NCBI GenBank assembly: GCA_036306585.1
Contig: JAXJZF010000003.1
Coordinates: 1 to 64,000, forward strand
Direction of reading: 5' to 3'
Length of the DNA: 64,000 bases
DNA from: Aphodovivens sp036306585
GTDB taxonomy: Bacteria > Actinomycetota > Coriobacteriia > Coriobacteriales > Eggerthellaceae
The notes below the pieces were generated by a model. The model had not been told where the DNA came from. It was given only the letters and a program-made list of their open reading frames with translations, and searched no databases. This document shows, piece by piece, positions 1 to 11,523 of the stretch. The position numbers were made by a program, and so were the translations under genes. How positions within the stretch are numbered: the first letter of the stretch is position 1; every line of letters begins with the position of its first letter.

Positions 1-20
1 AGCCGGGCAGCTGCCCGGCT
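1..20 (-). terminator. Hairpin downstream of the amino acid permease
   Basis: A perfect 20-nt palindrome (AGCCGGGCAG and its complement) lies 20 nt past the permease stop codon. Any T-tract on the minus strand would fall outside the window, so terminator function is inferred from the stem and its position only. Confidence 0.5.
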
Positions 21-40
21 TGCTCTGCGACCCTACGCCC

Positions 41-1546
41 CTAGCGCTTCTTCACCTGAGTCAGCTGATAGGCGATCAGCAGAACAGCCAGCCAGATGGG
101 GCCGATCACCACAGCGACGGCATAGCTAGGGCTAAAGCACATCACAACCACCACGCACGCTAGAAACGCCAGCACCACGAACGGCGTGATTCGCGCAAAC
201 GGCAGCTTGAAGTGAATAACGGCAAGTGCTTCCCTGCCCATCTTGCCCGCAAGCTCGCCCGGGCCCTCTCCTGCCGCCACCTTCTTGCGAAACTTCATTT
301 CGGTGATCATGATGATGGACCAGTTGATGATGGCCGAGATGGTCGCGATGCTCATCAGGTAGTTGAATGCGAATTCGGGCCACAGAAACACCACCACCAC
401 GGCGATGACCGTCACCGCGGCGGAGGTGAGCACGCCCGCCACCGGCACGCCGCGGCTGTTCGTCGTGCCCAGGTACGACGGCGCGTTGCCTTGTCGCGCT
501 AGCGACCACAGCATGCGCGAGTTGGAATACAGCCCCGAGTTGTACACGCTCATCACCGCTGTCAGGCACACGAAGTTCAGGATGCCCGCCGCCGCATGCA
601 CGCCCACGGAATCGAAGATCTGCACGAAGGGGCTGGTGGATCCATCCAGGGTGTTCCACGGCACCACCGCCATGATCACGCCCAACGCGCAGATGTAGAA
701 CACCAGGATGCGCCAGATAATGCCGTTGGTTGCCTTCGGAATGGTATGGCGGGGGTTCTCGGTCTCGCCCGCCGTCACGCCGATGAGCTCGGTACCGCCG
801 AAGCTGAACATAACCACGCACAACGCCATGAGAAGGCCCGTCCACGTCCCGTCGGGTCCTTGCTGCATCAGCCCGTTGGGGAAGAACCCGCCCGACATCC
901 CCGCCGGGGATAGGAACCAGTTGGCGAACGACGCCGCAATGCCCGACTCGGTGGGCAGCGCGAACGCGATCACCGCCAAGCCGCCGATGATCATGGCGAT
1001 GACCGCGGCGATCTTGATGATGGCGAACCAGAACTCGAACTCGCCGAAGCGCTTCACGCCCAGAAGGTTGATGCAGGTGATGAGCACCAGGAAGAACGCC
1101 GCGGAAACCCACTGCGGGATGGCGGGGAACCAGTAGTTCACGAACGATCCCACCACCGAAAGCTCCACCATCGACACCAGGATGTAGTTGAACCAGTAGT
1201 TCCAGCCCGACACGAACCCGGCGCGCTGCGACCAATAGCGCGTGGCGTAGTAGCTGAACGCGCCGGCGCGCGGATCCTCCACCGACATCTCGGAGAGGGC
1301 GCGCACGATCATGAATATGATGAACCCGCCGATGAGGTAGGCAAGAAGGATGGACGGGCCGGCAAGCGAGATGGAATCGCTCGAACCGTAGAACAGACCC
1401 GTGCCGATGGCGCCACCCAGCGCGATCAGCTGGATATGACGGTTCTTGAGCGAACGGCGCAACCCGCCGTCCTGAGGCGCATCGGCCTCGTCGATCGAGC
1501 CGCCGCGCAGCTGGCGTGCGGCATCGCCTTTAGGGTCGTTTCCCAT
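41..1546 (-). CDS. APC-family amino acid permease
   Basis: A 501-residue integral membrane transporter, the usual size for the AAT/APC amino acid permeases (LysP, GabP, AroP and CycA relatives), which import amino acids with protons. After a polar 35-residue N-terminus the segment LKNRHIQLIALGGAIGTGLF is the family's signature at the start of TM1. About twelve hydrophobic segments follow, and the protein ends in a short basic tail (QVKKR). TM8 to TM10 contain the family's conserved polar positions (for example the GVTAGE stretch). The gene is monocistronic, with a promoter candidate at 1603-1631 and a hairpin after its stop. Substrate cannot be told from sequence. Confidence 0.9.
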   Translation of the reverse strand: MGNDPKGDAARQLRGGSIDEADAPQDGGLRRSLKNRHIQLIALGGAIGTGLFYGSSDSISLAGPSILLAYLIGGFIIFMIVRALSEMSVEDPRAGAFSYYATRYWSQRAGFVSGWNYWFNYILVSMVELSVVGSFVNYWFPAIPQWVSAAFFLVLITCINLLGVKRFGEFEFWFAIIKIAAVIAMIIGGLAVIAFALPTESGIAASFANWFLSPAGMSGGFFPNGLMQQGPDGTWTGLLMALCVVMFSFGGTELIGVTAGETENPRHTIPKATNGIIWRILVFYICALGVIMAVVPWNTLDGSTSPFVQIFDSVGVHAAAGILNFVCLTAVMSVYNSGLYSNSRMLWSLARQGNAPSYLGTTNSRGVPVAGVLTSAAVTVIAVVVVFLWPEFAFNYLMSIATISAIINWSIIMITEMKFRKKVAAGEGPGELAGKMGREALAVIHFKLPFARITPFVVLAFLACVVVVMCFSPSYAVAVVIGPIWLAVLLIAYQLTQVKKR

Positions 1547-1602
1547 CGTCTTCCCCCCGCGTATCCTGAAAGCCGCGGCGCGAAATCCCTTCGCCGCAAC
1601 GC

Positions 1603-1631
1603 ATTATCCCAACCGCGCTATTGTACGGCAA
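1603..1631 (-). promoter_or_regulatory. Candidate sigma70 promoter for the permease
   Basis: Read on the minus strand, TTGCCG is followed by a 17-nt spacer and GATAAT. This gives a transcript start about 50 nt upstream of the permease start codon. The element is inferred by match to the consensus only. The rest of the 1547-1836 interval shows no gene; a weaker TAGAAT at 1785-1790 (plus) could serve the cupin gene. Confidence 0.45.
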
Positions 1632-1836
1632 AGCGCGCCGCTCGCGACCCTTCAACCGGCATTGCAACCCATCGGCAACACGGGCGGCACGCCATCGCCG
1701 AAGATGCGCCGCATCGCCCTGCCTGCGAAGCCGCTTCCTATCAGCACCGCACGAAGCCGGTGCATCGGCACGACGCAAAGATGGTAGAATTCTGCCAGCG
1801 CCCGCACGGGGCGCAGCACCGACCGAAGGGGCTTTC

Positions 1837-2298
1837 ATGTTCGACAACAACGAAGGCGAATACGGCGAATACATCGTCCAGGACCTGCAGGCGCCGCAAA
1901 CGGGCACGTCGGAGTTTCAGGAGATGTACAAGCGCTTCTCCCACCGCGTCCTTTGGATGGACGGAAATGTCTGCCCTGGCGCGTTCCAGATGAACACCGC
2001 CTGGTACTACGCTGTGCCCGAGAAAGACCCCGTCTTCGAGGAACACAGCCACCAGGCAGACGAGCTCATCGGCTTTTTCGGCAGCGATCCCGACAACCCT
2101 CACGATCTCGGCGGCGAGATCGTGGTCACCATCAACGGCGAGGAGCATCGCCTGACCAAATCCAGCCTCATCTTCTGCCCGTCGGGCATGCCGCACATGC
2201 GCATGAGCATCCGCCGGGTCGATCGCCCCATTTTCCATTTCTCGGTGGTCACCGAAAGCAGCTACGACAACGGCGCCTACGATACCGGCGGGGAATAG
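1837..2298 (+). CDS. Small cupin-domain protein
   Basis: A 153-residue single-domain cupin. His70, His72, Glu76 and His120 stand where the cupin metal ligands normally lie (motif EEHSHQADE, then a later GMPH), so a metal-bound beta-barrel is likely. The start is the ATG at 1837, preceded by GAAGGGG; an upstream in-frame extension to 1621 has low-quality composition and no ribosome binding site. The downstream nuclease gene begins 3 nt after the stop, so the two are probably cotranscribed. The substrate is unknown; small cupins may be isomerases, dioxygenases or sensors. Confidence 0.75.
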   Translation: MFDNNEGEYGEYIVQDLQAPQTGTSEFQEMYKRFSHRVLWMDGNVCPGAFQMNTAWYYAVPEKDPVFEEHSHQADELIGFFGSDPDNPHDLGGEIVVTINGEEHRLTKSSLIFCPSGMPHMRMSIRRVDRPIFHFSVVTESSYDNGAYDTGGE

Positions 2299-2301
2299 CC
2301 C

Positions 2302-3399
2302 ATGGCAAACGCCCCACGCAACAGCGGAACCGACGGCGTCGGATCAGGCAACGGCCGCACTGCCGCTCGCTGCGCCGCCGCCCCGCACCCACGCGCGCTG
2401 GTGCGGCTCGTCTGCGCAGCAATCCTGTCATGCACCCTGTCTCTGTGCGGGTGCAGCTCGACCGGCGCCGCGGATTCAAGCCCTTCCGAGCAGGGAGCAC
2501 AAACCGCCGAGCAGCGAGCCCAAGCAGCCCCGCTTCCCGGCGCCCCCGCGCAAGCCGACGCGGAAACCCTTGCCGACCAGGCCTTCGAGGAAGAGCCTGA
2601 CGGCTTTAAGGTCGCCGCCGCCGACGCCCCCGCCGCCATCATCGAAAACAACGACAAGCCCTCGTTCACCGAAGGAGACGCCGCCTATGCGGAGAGCAAC
2701 CTCGGCTACGAGTCGTACAGCCTGCTGGACTCGCTGGGCCGCTGCGGCGCAGCGACCGCCTGCCTAGGACCCGAGACCATGCCCGCCGACGGCGAGGAGC
2801 GTGAGAGCATCTCCGAGGTGAAACCCACCGGCTGGAACCAGGCGTTCTACGACAACGTCGACGGCGAGGCCCTGTGGAACCGCTGCCATCTGATAGCCTG
2901 GTCGCTTGCAGGCGAGAACGCAAACGAGCAGAACCTTGTCACCGGCACGCGCGCCATGAACACGCGTGCCATGCTCCCCTACGAGGAGGACGTGGCGGAC
3001 TACATCGACCGCACCGGCAACCATGTGCTCTACCGCGCCACACCGGTGTTCGAAGAACGCGAGCTGGTATGCCGCGGCGTGCTGTTGGAAGCCGAATCGC
3101 TCGAGGACGACGGCTCCGGCATATCGTTCTCGGTGTTCTGCATCAACGTTCAGCCCGGCATCGCCATCGACTACGAGACCGGCGAGAGCCATGAGGCAGA
3201 TCAAGCCCAGCGGGCAAGCGCGGCGGTATCCGACGGGCAGGCGCGCGGCTACGTGCTGAACACGTCGTCGAAACGCTTCCACCTGCCGGATTGCCCCTCT
3301 GTGGACGACATGAAGCCGGCCAACCGCCAAGACGCCACCGAAACCCGCAGCGAACTCATCGCCCAGGGCTACCAACCCTGCGGCAATTGCCAACCCTAA
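2302..3399 (+). CDS. Lipoprotein DNA/RNA non-specific endonuclease with C-terminal Cys-rich domain
   Basis: A 365-residue exported nuclease. A basic N-terminus and hydrophobic stretch end in a lipobox (LCGC, Cys51), so the mature protein should be membrane-anchored outside the cell. A low-complexity linker (about 52-120) is followed by a nuclease domain of the EndA/Endonuclea_NS_2 type (about 130-290). The motif NRCHLIAW carries the likely catalytic His196, and NEQNLVTGTRAMN contributes the metal-binding asparagines. Residues 317-364 form a small domain with His327, Cys331, Cys360 and Cys363 that looks like a zinc-binding module often appended to secreted nucleases. Likely roles are nutrient scavenging or processing of extracellular DNA. 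Confidence 0.82.
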   Translation: MANAPRNSGTDGVGSGNGRTAARCAAAPHPRALVRLVCAAILSCTLSLCGCSSTGAADSSPSEQGAQTAEQRAQAAPLPGAPAQADAETLADQAFEEEPDGFKVAAADAPAAIIENNDKPSFTEGDAAYAESNLGYESYSLLDSLGRCGAATACLGPETMPADGEERESISEVKPTGWNQAFYDNVDGEALWNRCHLIAWSLAGENANEQNLVTGTRAMNTRAMLPYEEDVADYIDRTGNHVLYRATPVFEERELVCRGVLLEAESLEDDGSGISFSVFCINVQPGIAIDYETGESHEADQAQRASAAVSDGQARGYVLNTSSKRFHLPDCPSVDDMKPANRQDATETRSELIAQGYQPCGNCQP

Positions 3400-3432
3400 C
3401 CCGCAACCGACCCCGACCTGCAAGGAGGACCC

Positions 3433-4095
3433 ATGAACTTCGAAGAACCCTTCAGCAACGTGCGCGTGCTCACCCACAGCGCCATCCGCATCGAATCGGA
3501 AGACGGCACCGTGCTGTACTTCGACCCGTTCGACCTGGTGGAAGAGCCCCATGATGCCGACGCCGTCATCATCACGCATTCCCACTACGACCATCTGTCG
3601 CCCGAAGACGTCGCAAAGGTGTCCAAGCCCTCCACGATGGTGATCGCCCCCGAGTCCTGCGCCGCCGACGTGGCGAAGCTCGGTGCTGCCACCGCCGTGC
3701 TGCTGGACGCCGGCGAAGCGGCGCCGGTGGGAGGCGCGGTGGTGCATGCCGTCCCCGCCTACAACGTCCAGGAGGATCGCCTGGGCTTCCATCCGAAGGA
3801 GAACCACTGGCTGGGCTACCTGGTGGTGCTCGACGACGTCACCTACTACATCGCCGGCGACACCGATCAGAACCCCGACAACGAGCATCTGCGCTGCGAC
3901 GTGGCGTTCGTGCCCATCGGCGGCACCTACACCATGGACGCCCGGCAGGCGGCGGTGTTCGTGAACAAGCTGAGGCCGCGCATCGTCATCCCCACACACT
4001 ACGGCACCGCCGTGGGCAAAAAGGAAGATGTCGATGCATTCGAACCGCTGGTGAACGATCGCATCGAGGTGATGCGAAAGATGGAGTGGCGCTAG
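3433..4095 (+). CDS. MBL-fold metal-dependent hydrolase (UlaG-like)
   Basis: A 220-residue metallo-beta-lactamase-fold protein of the UlaG/UPF0173 group. The HxHxDH metal motif is present as THSHYDHLS (His49, His51, Asp53, His54). A later GDTD supplies the bridging Asp and IPTHYG the last His. The start has a strong AAGGAGG at 3422-3428. The stop codon is immediately followed by the dtd start, so the two are cotranscribed. The family includes lactonases and phosphodiesterases, and the substrate is not predictable. Confidence 0.85.
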   Translation: MNFEEPFSNVRVLTHSAIRIESEDGTVLYFDPFDLVEEPHDADAVIITHSHYDHLSPEDVAKVSKPSTMVIAPESCAADVAKLGAATAVLLDAGEAAPVGGAVVHAVPAYNVQEDRLGFHPKENHWLGYLVVLDDVTYYIAGDTDQNPDNEHLRCDVAFVPIGGTYTMDARQAAVFVNKLRPRIVIPTHYGTAVGKKEDVDAFEPLVNDRIEVMRKMEWR

Positions 4096-4569
4096 ATGCG
4101 CGCGCTTATCCAATGCGTGTCGGAGGCCCGCGTCGATGTCGAAGGCGAGACCGTCGGCAGCATCGGACGCGGCCTCCTCATCTTCCTAGGCGTGGGGGCA
4201 GACGACGCCGAAGCGCAGGCCGAACGGCTCTGGCAGAAGATCTCACGCATGCGCGTGTTCGAGGACGAGGCGGGCAAGACCAACCTGGCGCTCTCAGACG
4301 TCGCAGGCGAGGTTCTGGTGGTCTCCCAATTCACACTGTACGCCAACTGCCGCAGGGGAAACCGCCCCTCGTTCACCGATGCAGCATCCCCCGACGAGGC
4401 CAACCGCCTGTACGAGTACTTCTGCAGCCTGGCGCGCGCCGACGTGCCCCGCGTGGAACAGGGCTTGTTCGGCGCGATGATGGACGTGCACCTGGTGAAC
4501 CGCGGCCCGTTCACCATCTGGCTGGACACCGACGATTTGGCAACCCCGCGCAGGCAGCGGCAGGGCTAG
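4096..4569 (+). CDS. dtd: D-aminoacyl-tRNA deacylase
   Basis: A 157-residue protein matching Dtd, which hydrolyses D-amino acids from tRNA and removes glycine mischarged on tRNA-Ala. The family landmarks are visible: the MRALIQCVSEARV start, the SQFTLYA active-site motif near residue 78, and NRGPFTIWLDT carrying the Gly-Pro cross-subunit motif. Length is slightly above the usual 145-150 because of a short polar C-terminal tail. It directly abuts the upstream MBL hydrolase gene. Confidence 0.95.
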   Translation: MRALIQCVSEARVDVEGETVGSIGRGLLIFLGVGADDAEAQAERLWQKISRMRVFEDEAGKTNLALSDVAGEVLVVSQFTLYANCRRGNRPSFTDAASPDEANRLYEYFCSLARADVPRVEQGLFGAMMDVHLVNRGPFTIWLDTDDLATPRRQRQG

Positions 4570-4663
4570 CTGCCCGAGAAACCATCCTTTACCTCGATTT
4601 TGCACAACACGGGCACCGGTTTGCTATGTTGGAAGGCAGCGCAGATTCGAAGGGAGGGCATGC

Positions 4664-5602
4664 GTGATCGAGTTTTTCCGAACCGACGAGACAACCCGGT
4701 CGCTCGTCAAGCTCGACGAAGAGGAATCCGGCTGCTGGATCGCGCTTTTCGAGCCGACCGACGCCGAGATCGCCGCCATCGCGCACCGCTTCTCCATCAA
4801 AGAGGAGGACCTGCGTGCACCGCTCGACCTCGAAGAGGTGTCCCGCGTCGAAGCCAATGATAGCTACACCATGTTCATCGTGGACACCCCGGTGCGCAGC
4901 CATGCGAAGGCGCCTTACGGCTACGAGACCATCCCGTTCGCCGTGTTCGAGACGCCCCATCACGTCATCAGCGTGTGCTCGCGCTACCACGTGCCCATCA
5001 TCTCGGTGCTGAAATCCGAGCGCGACCTGTTCGACACCTTCCAGGTGAAGGAGTTCACCAGCGACCTGCTGATGGCATCCTCAACCGCCTATTTCCGCGC
5101 GCTGCACTCGCTCGACCGGCGCCGGAAGGAAGTGTCGGCCGACACCACGAAGCCCACACGCCACGACCTCGAGGAACTTTACATCCTCGACGAGTCGTTC
5201 GTCTACTTCACCACATCGCTTGCCACCAACGACACCGCCTTCGAGCGCTACCGCCGCTATGTGCTGCTGGGATGCCGCAAGGAGGTGCGCGAGGTGTTCG
5301 ACGACGTCGCGTTGGAGAACCGGCAGGCGCTCGAGACAACGCGCATCTACTCCGACATCCTGGACTCAACCATCGACCACTTCGACCGCATCCTCAGCTA
5401 CGATCTGAACCGCACCATGCAATTGGTGGCGACCATCACGCTGGTGCTGTGCGTGCCCACCGTAGTCGGCGGGCTGTTCGGCATGAATCTGGCGGGCGTG
5501 CCCTTCGCCGACTCACCCTACGGTTTCGCCATCGTCACCGGCATCACCGCCATCCTGCTGGTCCTGCTGTTGCTTCTGCTTAAACGGTTAAAGTGGTTTT
5601 AA
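4664..5602 (+). CDS. corA: CorA-family magnesium/cobalt transporter
   Basis: A 312-residue CorA-type channel. The soluble N-terminal funnel domain (1-245) is followed by two C-terminal TM helices. The diagnostic GMN motif is at residues 273-275 and the protein ends in a short basic tail. It starts with GTG at 4664 behind AGGGAGGG. A possible promoter (TTGCAC, 19-nt spacer, TATGTT) lies at 4600-4630. Confidence 0.92.
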   Translation: MIEFFRTDETTRSLVKLDEEESGCWIALFEPTDAEIAAIAHRFSIKEEDLRAPLDLEEVSRVEANDSYTMFIVDTPVRSHAKAPYGYETIPFAVFETPHHVISVCSRYHVPIISVLKSERDLFDTFQVKEFTSDLLMASSTAYFRALHSLDRRRKEVSADTTKPTRHDLEELYILDESFVYFTTSLATNDTAFERYRRYVLLGCRKEVREVFDDVALENRQALETTRIYSDILDSTIDHFDRILSYDLNRTMQLVATITLVLCVPTVVGGLFGMNLAGVPFADSPYGFAIVTGITAILLVLLLLLLKRLKWF

Positions 5603-5692
5603 ACATGCCTGCAACAGAAGAGGAGCTGCCCTACGCTACACTGGGGTAAAGTGGCAAGACGCGCTACGGCGCTGCAGGCGAAAGGGACCGCG

Positions 5693-7873
<2,181 letters not shown>

Positions 7874-7972
7874 GACACGCTCGACGCGTTGTGCTAAGAT
7901 GGCACGCTATACGCTGGCCCGCCATGCAAGACGTCGGGCATCGAACCGCGCAGCAAGGCGAAAGGAGGCGGC

Positions 7973-8773
7973 ATGAAGAAGCTCGAATTCGACTACGAGA
8001 TGACGCTCGAGTTCAGCGAACCCGTGACCGACCATCGTTTCCAGCTTCGCTGCATCCCTGCCACCGGCCCGCGCCAGCAGATCGTCGACACCCAGATGGA
8101 CCTCCAGCCCGAAGCCGAGTTGGAAACCCTCGTCGATTCTTTCGGATCGCTTGTGGCCTGCGGCTACATCCCCCAGGCGCACGACTCGTTCAGCTATCGC
8201 GTATCGGGCATCGCCTTCGTCGACAATGCGGCGACCAAGCCCGAGCTGTTCAAACCGCTGTACCGATTCGATTCCGCCCTCACCACGCCCGGTCCCTGTC
8301 TTGAGAAGCTAATCGGAGTCTGCCGGGAGCGCATCCAGGCGCTGCCCACCGACGCCTCGCCCATCGACAAGGCGAGCGAAGCCATGCACGAGGTATTCGA
8401 GGCTTTCACCTACACCCCCGGCGCCACCACCATCCGCACCACAGCGGAAGAGGCACTGGCGCAGCGCAAGGGCGTATGCCAGGACTACGCGCACGTGATG
8501 CTTGCAGCCTGCCGCCATGTGGGTGTGCCCGCACGCTACATCGCAGGCATGCTGGGCGGTGAAGGGGCCACCCACGCATGGGTGGAGGTGTATCACGATG
8601 GACGCTGGATCGGACTCGACCCCACTCACAACCGCCTGGTCGACGACAGCTACATCACCATCGCGCACGGCCGCGACTACCGCGACTGCATGCTGGACAT
8701 CGGAGTGTTCTCGGGCGTGGCGGTACAGCAGACCCAAATGGTGCATGTATCTGTTCACGAACAGGGAAAATAA
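7973..8773 (+). CDS. Transglutaminase-like cysteine protease-fold protein
   Basis: A 266-residue protein with the bacterial transglutaminase-like N-terminal beta domain (about 1-100) followed by the transglutaminase core. The catalytic triad is intact: Cys169 in KGVCQDYAHV, His201 in ATHAWVEV and Asp216 in GLDPTHN. Family members act as peptidases or amide hydrolases. The start ATG follows AAAGGAGG. It lies 99 nt after the ATP-grasp/alpha-E gene, the conserved partner of this family, so the two probably act on the same peptide or amide product. Confidence 0.9.
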   Translation: MKKLEFDYEMTLEFSEPVTDHRFQLRCIPATGPRQQIVDTQMDLQPEAELETLVDSFGSLVACGYIPQAHDSFSYRVSGIAFVDNAATKPELFKPLYRFDSALTTPGPCLEKLIGVCRERIQALPTDASPIDKASEAMHEVFEAFTYTPGATTIRTTAEEALAQRKGVCQDYAHVMLAACRHVGVPARYIAGMLGGEGATHAWVEVYHDGRWIGLDPTHNRLVDDSYITIAHGRDYRDCMLDIGVFSGVAVQQTQMVHVSVHEQGK

Positions 8774-8896
8774 CGCTCGGCTAACTATCGTGCCTGATCA
8801 GAACGGTGGGCACAATCGGCTCGCAATCGCCTCCTCACCTGCACCCCCGCTTGCGCGGTCTTGCCGTTGACCGCCTGCCCCGCCCACCCCTTACGC

Positions 8897-8902
8897 TATA
8901 AT
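8897..8902 (+). promoter_or_regulatory. Candidate -10 element for the DUF1846 gene
   Basis: A perfect TATAAT sits about 78 nt upstream of the DUF1846 start codon. No good -35 is seen at 16-18 nt (TTGACC at 8867 is 24 nt away), so this is tentative. Confidence 0.35.
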
Positions 8903-8979
8903 CGGCTCGTCATTTCCCCGCGCGCCACCGTATCGGCGCAAGCGGGTTGCCCTCATAGCAAGAAGGAGTGAAGGCATCT

Positions 8980-10458
8980 ATGCGCATCGGTTTCGACAAC
9001 GATAAGTACATCGAGCTTCAGGCGGCGCGCATCAAGGAGCGCATCGCCAAATTCGGCGGCAAGCTGTACCTGGAATTCGGCGGCAAGCTGTTCGACGACT
9101 ACCACGCTTCCCGCGTGCTGCCGGGTTTCCAGCCCGACACCAAGATCCGCATGCTGGAAAGCCTGATCGACGACGTCGAGATCATCACCTGCATCAACGC
9201 CAACGACATAGAGAAGAACAAGACGCGCGGCGATCTGGGCATCACCTACGACGACGACCTGCTGCGCTTGATGGACGTGTTCCGCAGCATGGGCTTTCTG
9301 GTGGGCGACGTGGTCATCACGCAGTACGCCGGCCAACCCGATGCAGACGCTTTCCGCCGGCGTCTGGATTCCCTTGGCATCCGTAGCCGCCTGCACTACC
9401 CCATCGCCGGCTACCCCACCGACATCGAGCACATCGTCAGCGACGATGGCTATGGCAAAAACGAGTACGTGGAGACCAGCCGCCCGCTGGTGGTGGTGAC
9501 CGCACCCGGCCCCGGCTCGGGCAAGATGGCCACCTGCCTCTCGCAGCTCTACCACGAGAACAAGCGCGGCATCAAGGCAGGCTACGCCAAGTACGAAACC
9601 TTCCCCATCTGGAACCTGCCGCTGAAACACCCGGTGAACATCGCCTACGAGGCCGCGACAGTCGATCTCGACGACATGAACGCCATCGATCCGTTCCATC
9701 TGGAAGCCTACGGCGAGACCACGGTCAACTACAACCGCGACATCGAGATCTTCCCGGTGCTGAAGGCCATGATGGAGAAGATCATGGGCGAAAGCCCGTA
9801 CCAGTCGCCCACCGACATGGGCGTGAACATGGCGGGCAACGCCATCATCGACGATGAGGCGGTATGCGAAGCCGCCAGGATGGAGATCGTGCGCCGTTAC
9901 TTCCAAACGGCCGTGGAGATGAAGCGCTCCGGCGCCGTCGACGACCGACTGGAGCGCCTGGAGCTGCTCATGAACCAGGCGGGCGTCGACATCAACTTCT
10001 CACCCGCTCGCTCGGCCGCCCTGCTGAAGGAAGAGACCGCCGGCGGCCCCGCCGGCGCCATGGTGCTGCCCGATGGCTCGGTCGTGACCGGCAAAACGTC
10101 CAACCTGCTGGGCGCGGCATCATCGCTGCTGATGAACGCGCTGAAAGGCGTGGCGGGCGTCGATGACATCGATGTCATCTCCGACGACGTGATCGAACCC
10201 ATCTGCCATCTAAAGACCGAGCATCTGCACGCACGCAACCCGCGCCTTCACTCAGACGAGACGCTGCTAGCGCTCACGGTGAGCTCTTCGGAAAACCCGC
10301 TTGCCGGCAAGCTGATCGACTGCGCCGAGAAGCTGCGCGGCTGCGACGCTTTCTTCTCGGTGATCATCTCCGAGACCGACGAGCGGCTCTACCGCACATT
10401 GGGCATCAACGTCTGTTGCGAACCCAAATACGAACAGCACCGCTATTACCACAAATAA
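8980..10458 (+). CDS. DUF1846 domain-containing protein
   Basis: A 492-residue cytoplasmic protein of the DUF1846 family, common in Firmicutes and Coriobacteriia. Structures of the family are known but the function is not. The match rests on the start RIGFDNDKYI, the phrase KLYLEFGGKLFDDYHASRVLPGF in pieces, and the glycine-rich TAPGPGSGKMATCLSQLYHE that resembles a phosphate-binding loop. The ATG at 8980 has AGAAGGAG upstream; the GTG at 8968 overlaps that ribosome binding site and is rejected as the start. It is monocistronic with a strong terminator. Confidence 0.88.
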   Translation: MRIGFDNDKYIELQAARIKERIAKFGGKLYLEFGGKLFDDYHASRVLPGFQPDTKIRMLESLIDDVEIITCINANDIEKNKTRGDLGITYDDDLLRLMDVFRSMGFLVGDVVITQYAGQPDADAFRRRLDSLGIRSRLHYPIAGYPTDIEHIVSDDGYGKNEYVETSRPLVVVTAPGPGSGKMATCLSQLYHENKRGIKAGYAKYETFPIWNLPLKHPVNIAYEAATVDLDDMNAIDPFHLEAYGETTVNYNRDIEIFPVLKAMMEKIMGESPYQSPTDMGVNMAGNAIIDDEAVCEAARMEIVRRYFQTAVEMKRSGAVDDRLERLELLMNQAGVDINFSPARSAALLKEETAGGPAGAMVLPDGSVVTGKTSNLLGAASSLLMNALKGVAGVDDIDVISDDVIEPICHLKTEHLHARNPRLHSDETLLALTVSSSENPLAGKLIDCAEKLRGCDAFFSVIISETDERLYRTLGINVCCEPKYEQHRYYHK

Positions 10459-10460
10459 TG

Positions 10461-10487
10461 AAAAGGCCCCGAAAGGGGCCTTTTTCT
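10461..10487. terminator. Bidirectional intrinsic terminator
   Basis: A 10-bp stem AAAAGGCCCC/GGGGCCTTTT with a GAAA loop is followed by a T-run on the plus strand. The complementary T-run on the other side also allows termination of the convergent NAD kinase transcript. Confidence 0.9.
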
Positions 10488-10548
10488 TGCACCAAGGCCC
10501 AGAATGAGCAGCCCGCGGAAGGCTAGATACGGACAGCTCGACAAGAAC

Positions 10549-11454
10549 CTAGAAGAACGTCTTGGCAACGTGCTCGTAAAACCCCTCGCGCTGGTAGCGC
10601 AGGAGGATGGTGGGATGCTCGCCGCGGCGCACGTACACATGACGCACCGGCGCATCGAATTCCAGAAGCTCGCCGTCGACGAACAAGGTCGCCTCGCGGG
10701 GATACGAGTTCTCGGACGGGTCGAGCAGGCGGATCTCCACCACATCGCTTTCCCCCGTCACCAACGAACGCGAATGCAGCGTGTGCGGCGCAAGGGGCAC
10801 CACCACCAAGCCGCCGTAGCCGGGCGACACCAACGGCCCGCCAGCGGAAAGCGCATAGCCGGTGGAGCCGGTGGCCGTCGCCACCACCACGCCGTCGCCG
10901 CGCATCTGCGCCACATCGGCGCCGGAAACGCCCATGGAGAAATCGATGAGCCGCCCGTTGGCCCCGCGCGTGACCGCGAGCTCGTTCAGCGCGAAAAACG
11001 TCCGCGGACCGACGGCAGCCGATATCCCTCCCTGCGCGGCATCGTCGTCGCAGGGATCGGGTTCGCCTTCGCAGACCACATCGATGCGCAGGTTCGCACG
11101 ACGCTCCCGCACCACATCGCCCGCGAGCGCCGAGGCGACGATGGCAACCACGCCGTCGTCGCTGGCGTTGGCCAGAAAACCCAGCCGGCCGAAGTTGATT
11201 CCCAGAATGGGCACGCCCAGCGTCCCCACCTGCCGCGCCGTGCGCAAGATGGTGCCGTCGCCGCCGAGCACCACCACCAGGTCGACCCCCCGCTCGATAG
11301 TGCGGCGCACCTCGCCCACCTCGGCGGGCCCCACCAAATCGCGGGAGTCCACCAGCGCATGGTCGATGCCCTGCGACGCCAGATAGGTCCCCAGAAGAAG
11401 GGAGGCGTCGGTGGCCTGCGAGTTGGAGTTATTGCGTACGACGAGCACGAGCAT
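10549..11454 (-). CDS. nadK: NAD kinase
   Basis: A 301-residue NAD kinase that phosphorylates NAD to NADP with ATP or polyphosphate. The catalytic GGDGTIL motif is at about residue 67, and GINFGRLGFLA, the family's second glycine-rich segment, follows. A later ATATGSTGYALSAGGPL segment is the NAD-binding region. The start is taken at the ATG at 11454 (LVLVVRNN), preceded by AGGAAAGAGG; the longer ORF to 11580 overlaps the divergent murJ gene. It is transcribed away from murJ. Confidence 0.93.
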   Translation of the reverse strand: MLVLVVRNNSNSQATDASLLLGTYLASQGIDHALVDSRDLVGPAEVGEVRRTIERGVDLVVVLGGDGTILRTARQVGTLGVPILGINFGRLGFLANASDDGVVAIVASALAGDVVRERRANLRIDVVCEGEPDPCDDDAAQGGISAAVGPRTFFALNELAVTRGANGRLIDFSMGVSGADVAQMRGDGVVVATATGSTGYALSAGGPLVSPGYGGLVVVPLAPHTLHSRSLVTGESDVVEIRLLDPSENSYPREATLFVDGELLEFDAPVRHVYVRRGEHPTILLRYQREGFYEHVAKTFF

Positions 11455-11487
11455 GCGGTCCCTCTTTCCTGCTTTGCTATGATGAAG

Positions 11488-11493
11488 ATTATA
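11488..11493 (-). promoter_or_regulatory. Candidate -10 element for nadK
   Basis: Minus-strand TATAAT lies 34 nt before the nadK start codon, giving a short leader with the ribosome binding site. The -35 region is weak. The 69-nt space between nadK and murJ must also hold the murJ promoter. Confidence 0.45.
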
Positions 11494-11523
11494 GCGAAAC
11501 GTCCGAGGTAGAAAGCGCCTGCA

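Noticed and set aside
2764..4113. A 449-codon minus-strand frame across the nuclease, MBL and dtd genes
   Set aside because: It spans three well-supported plus-strand genes, has no ribosome binding site and a shadow-like composition.
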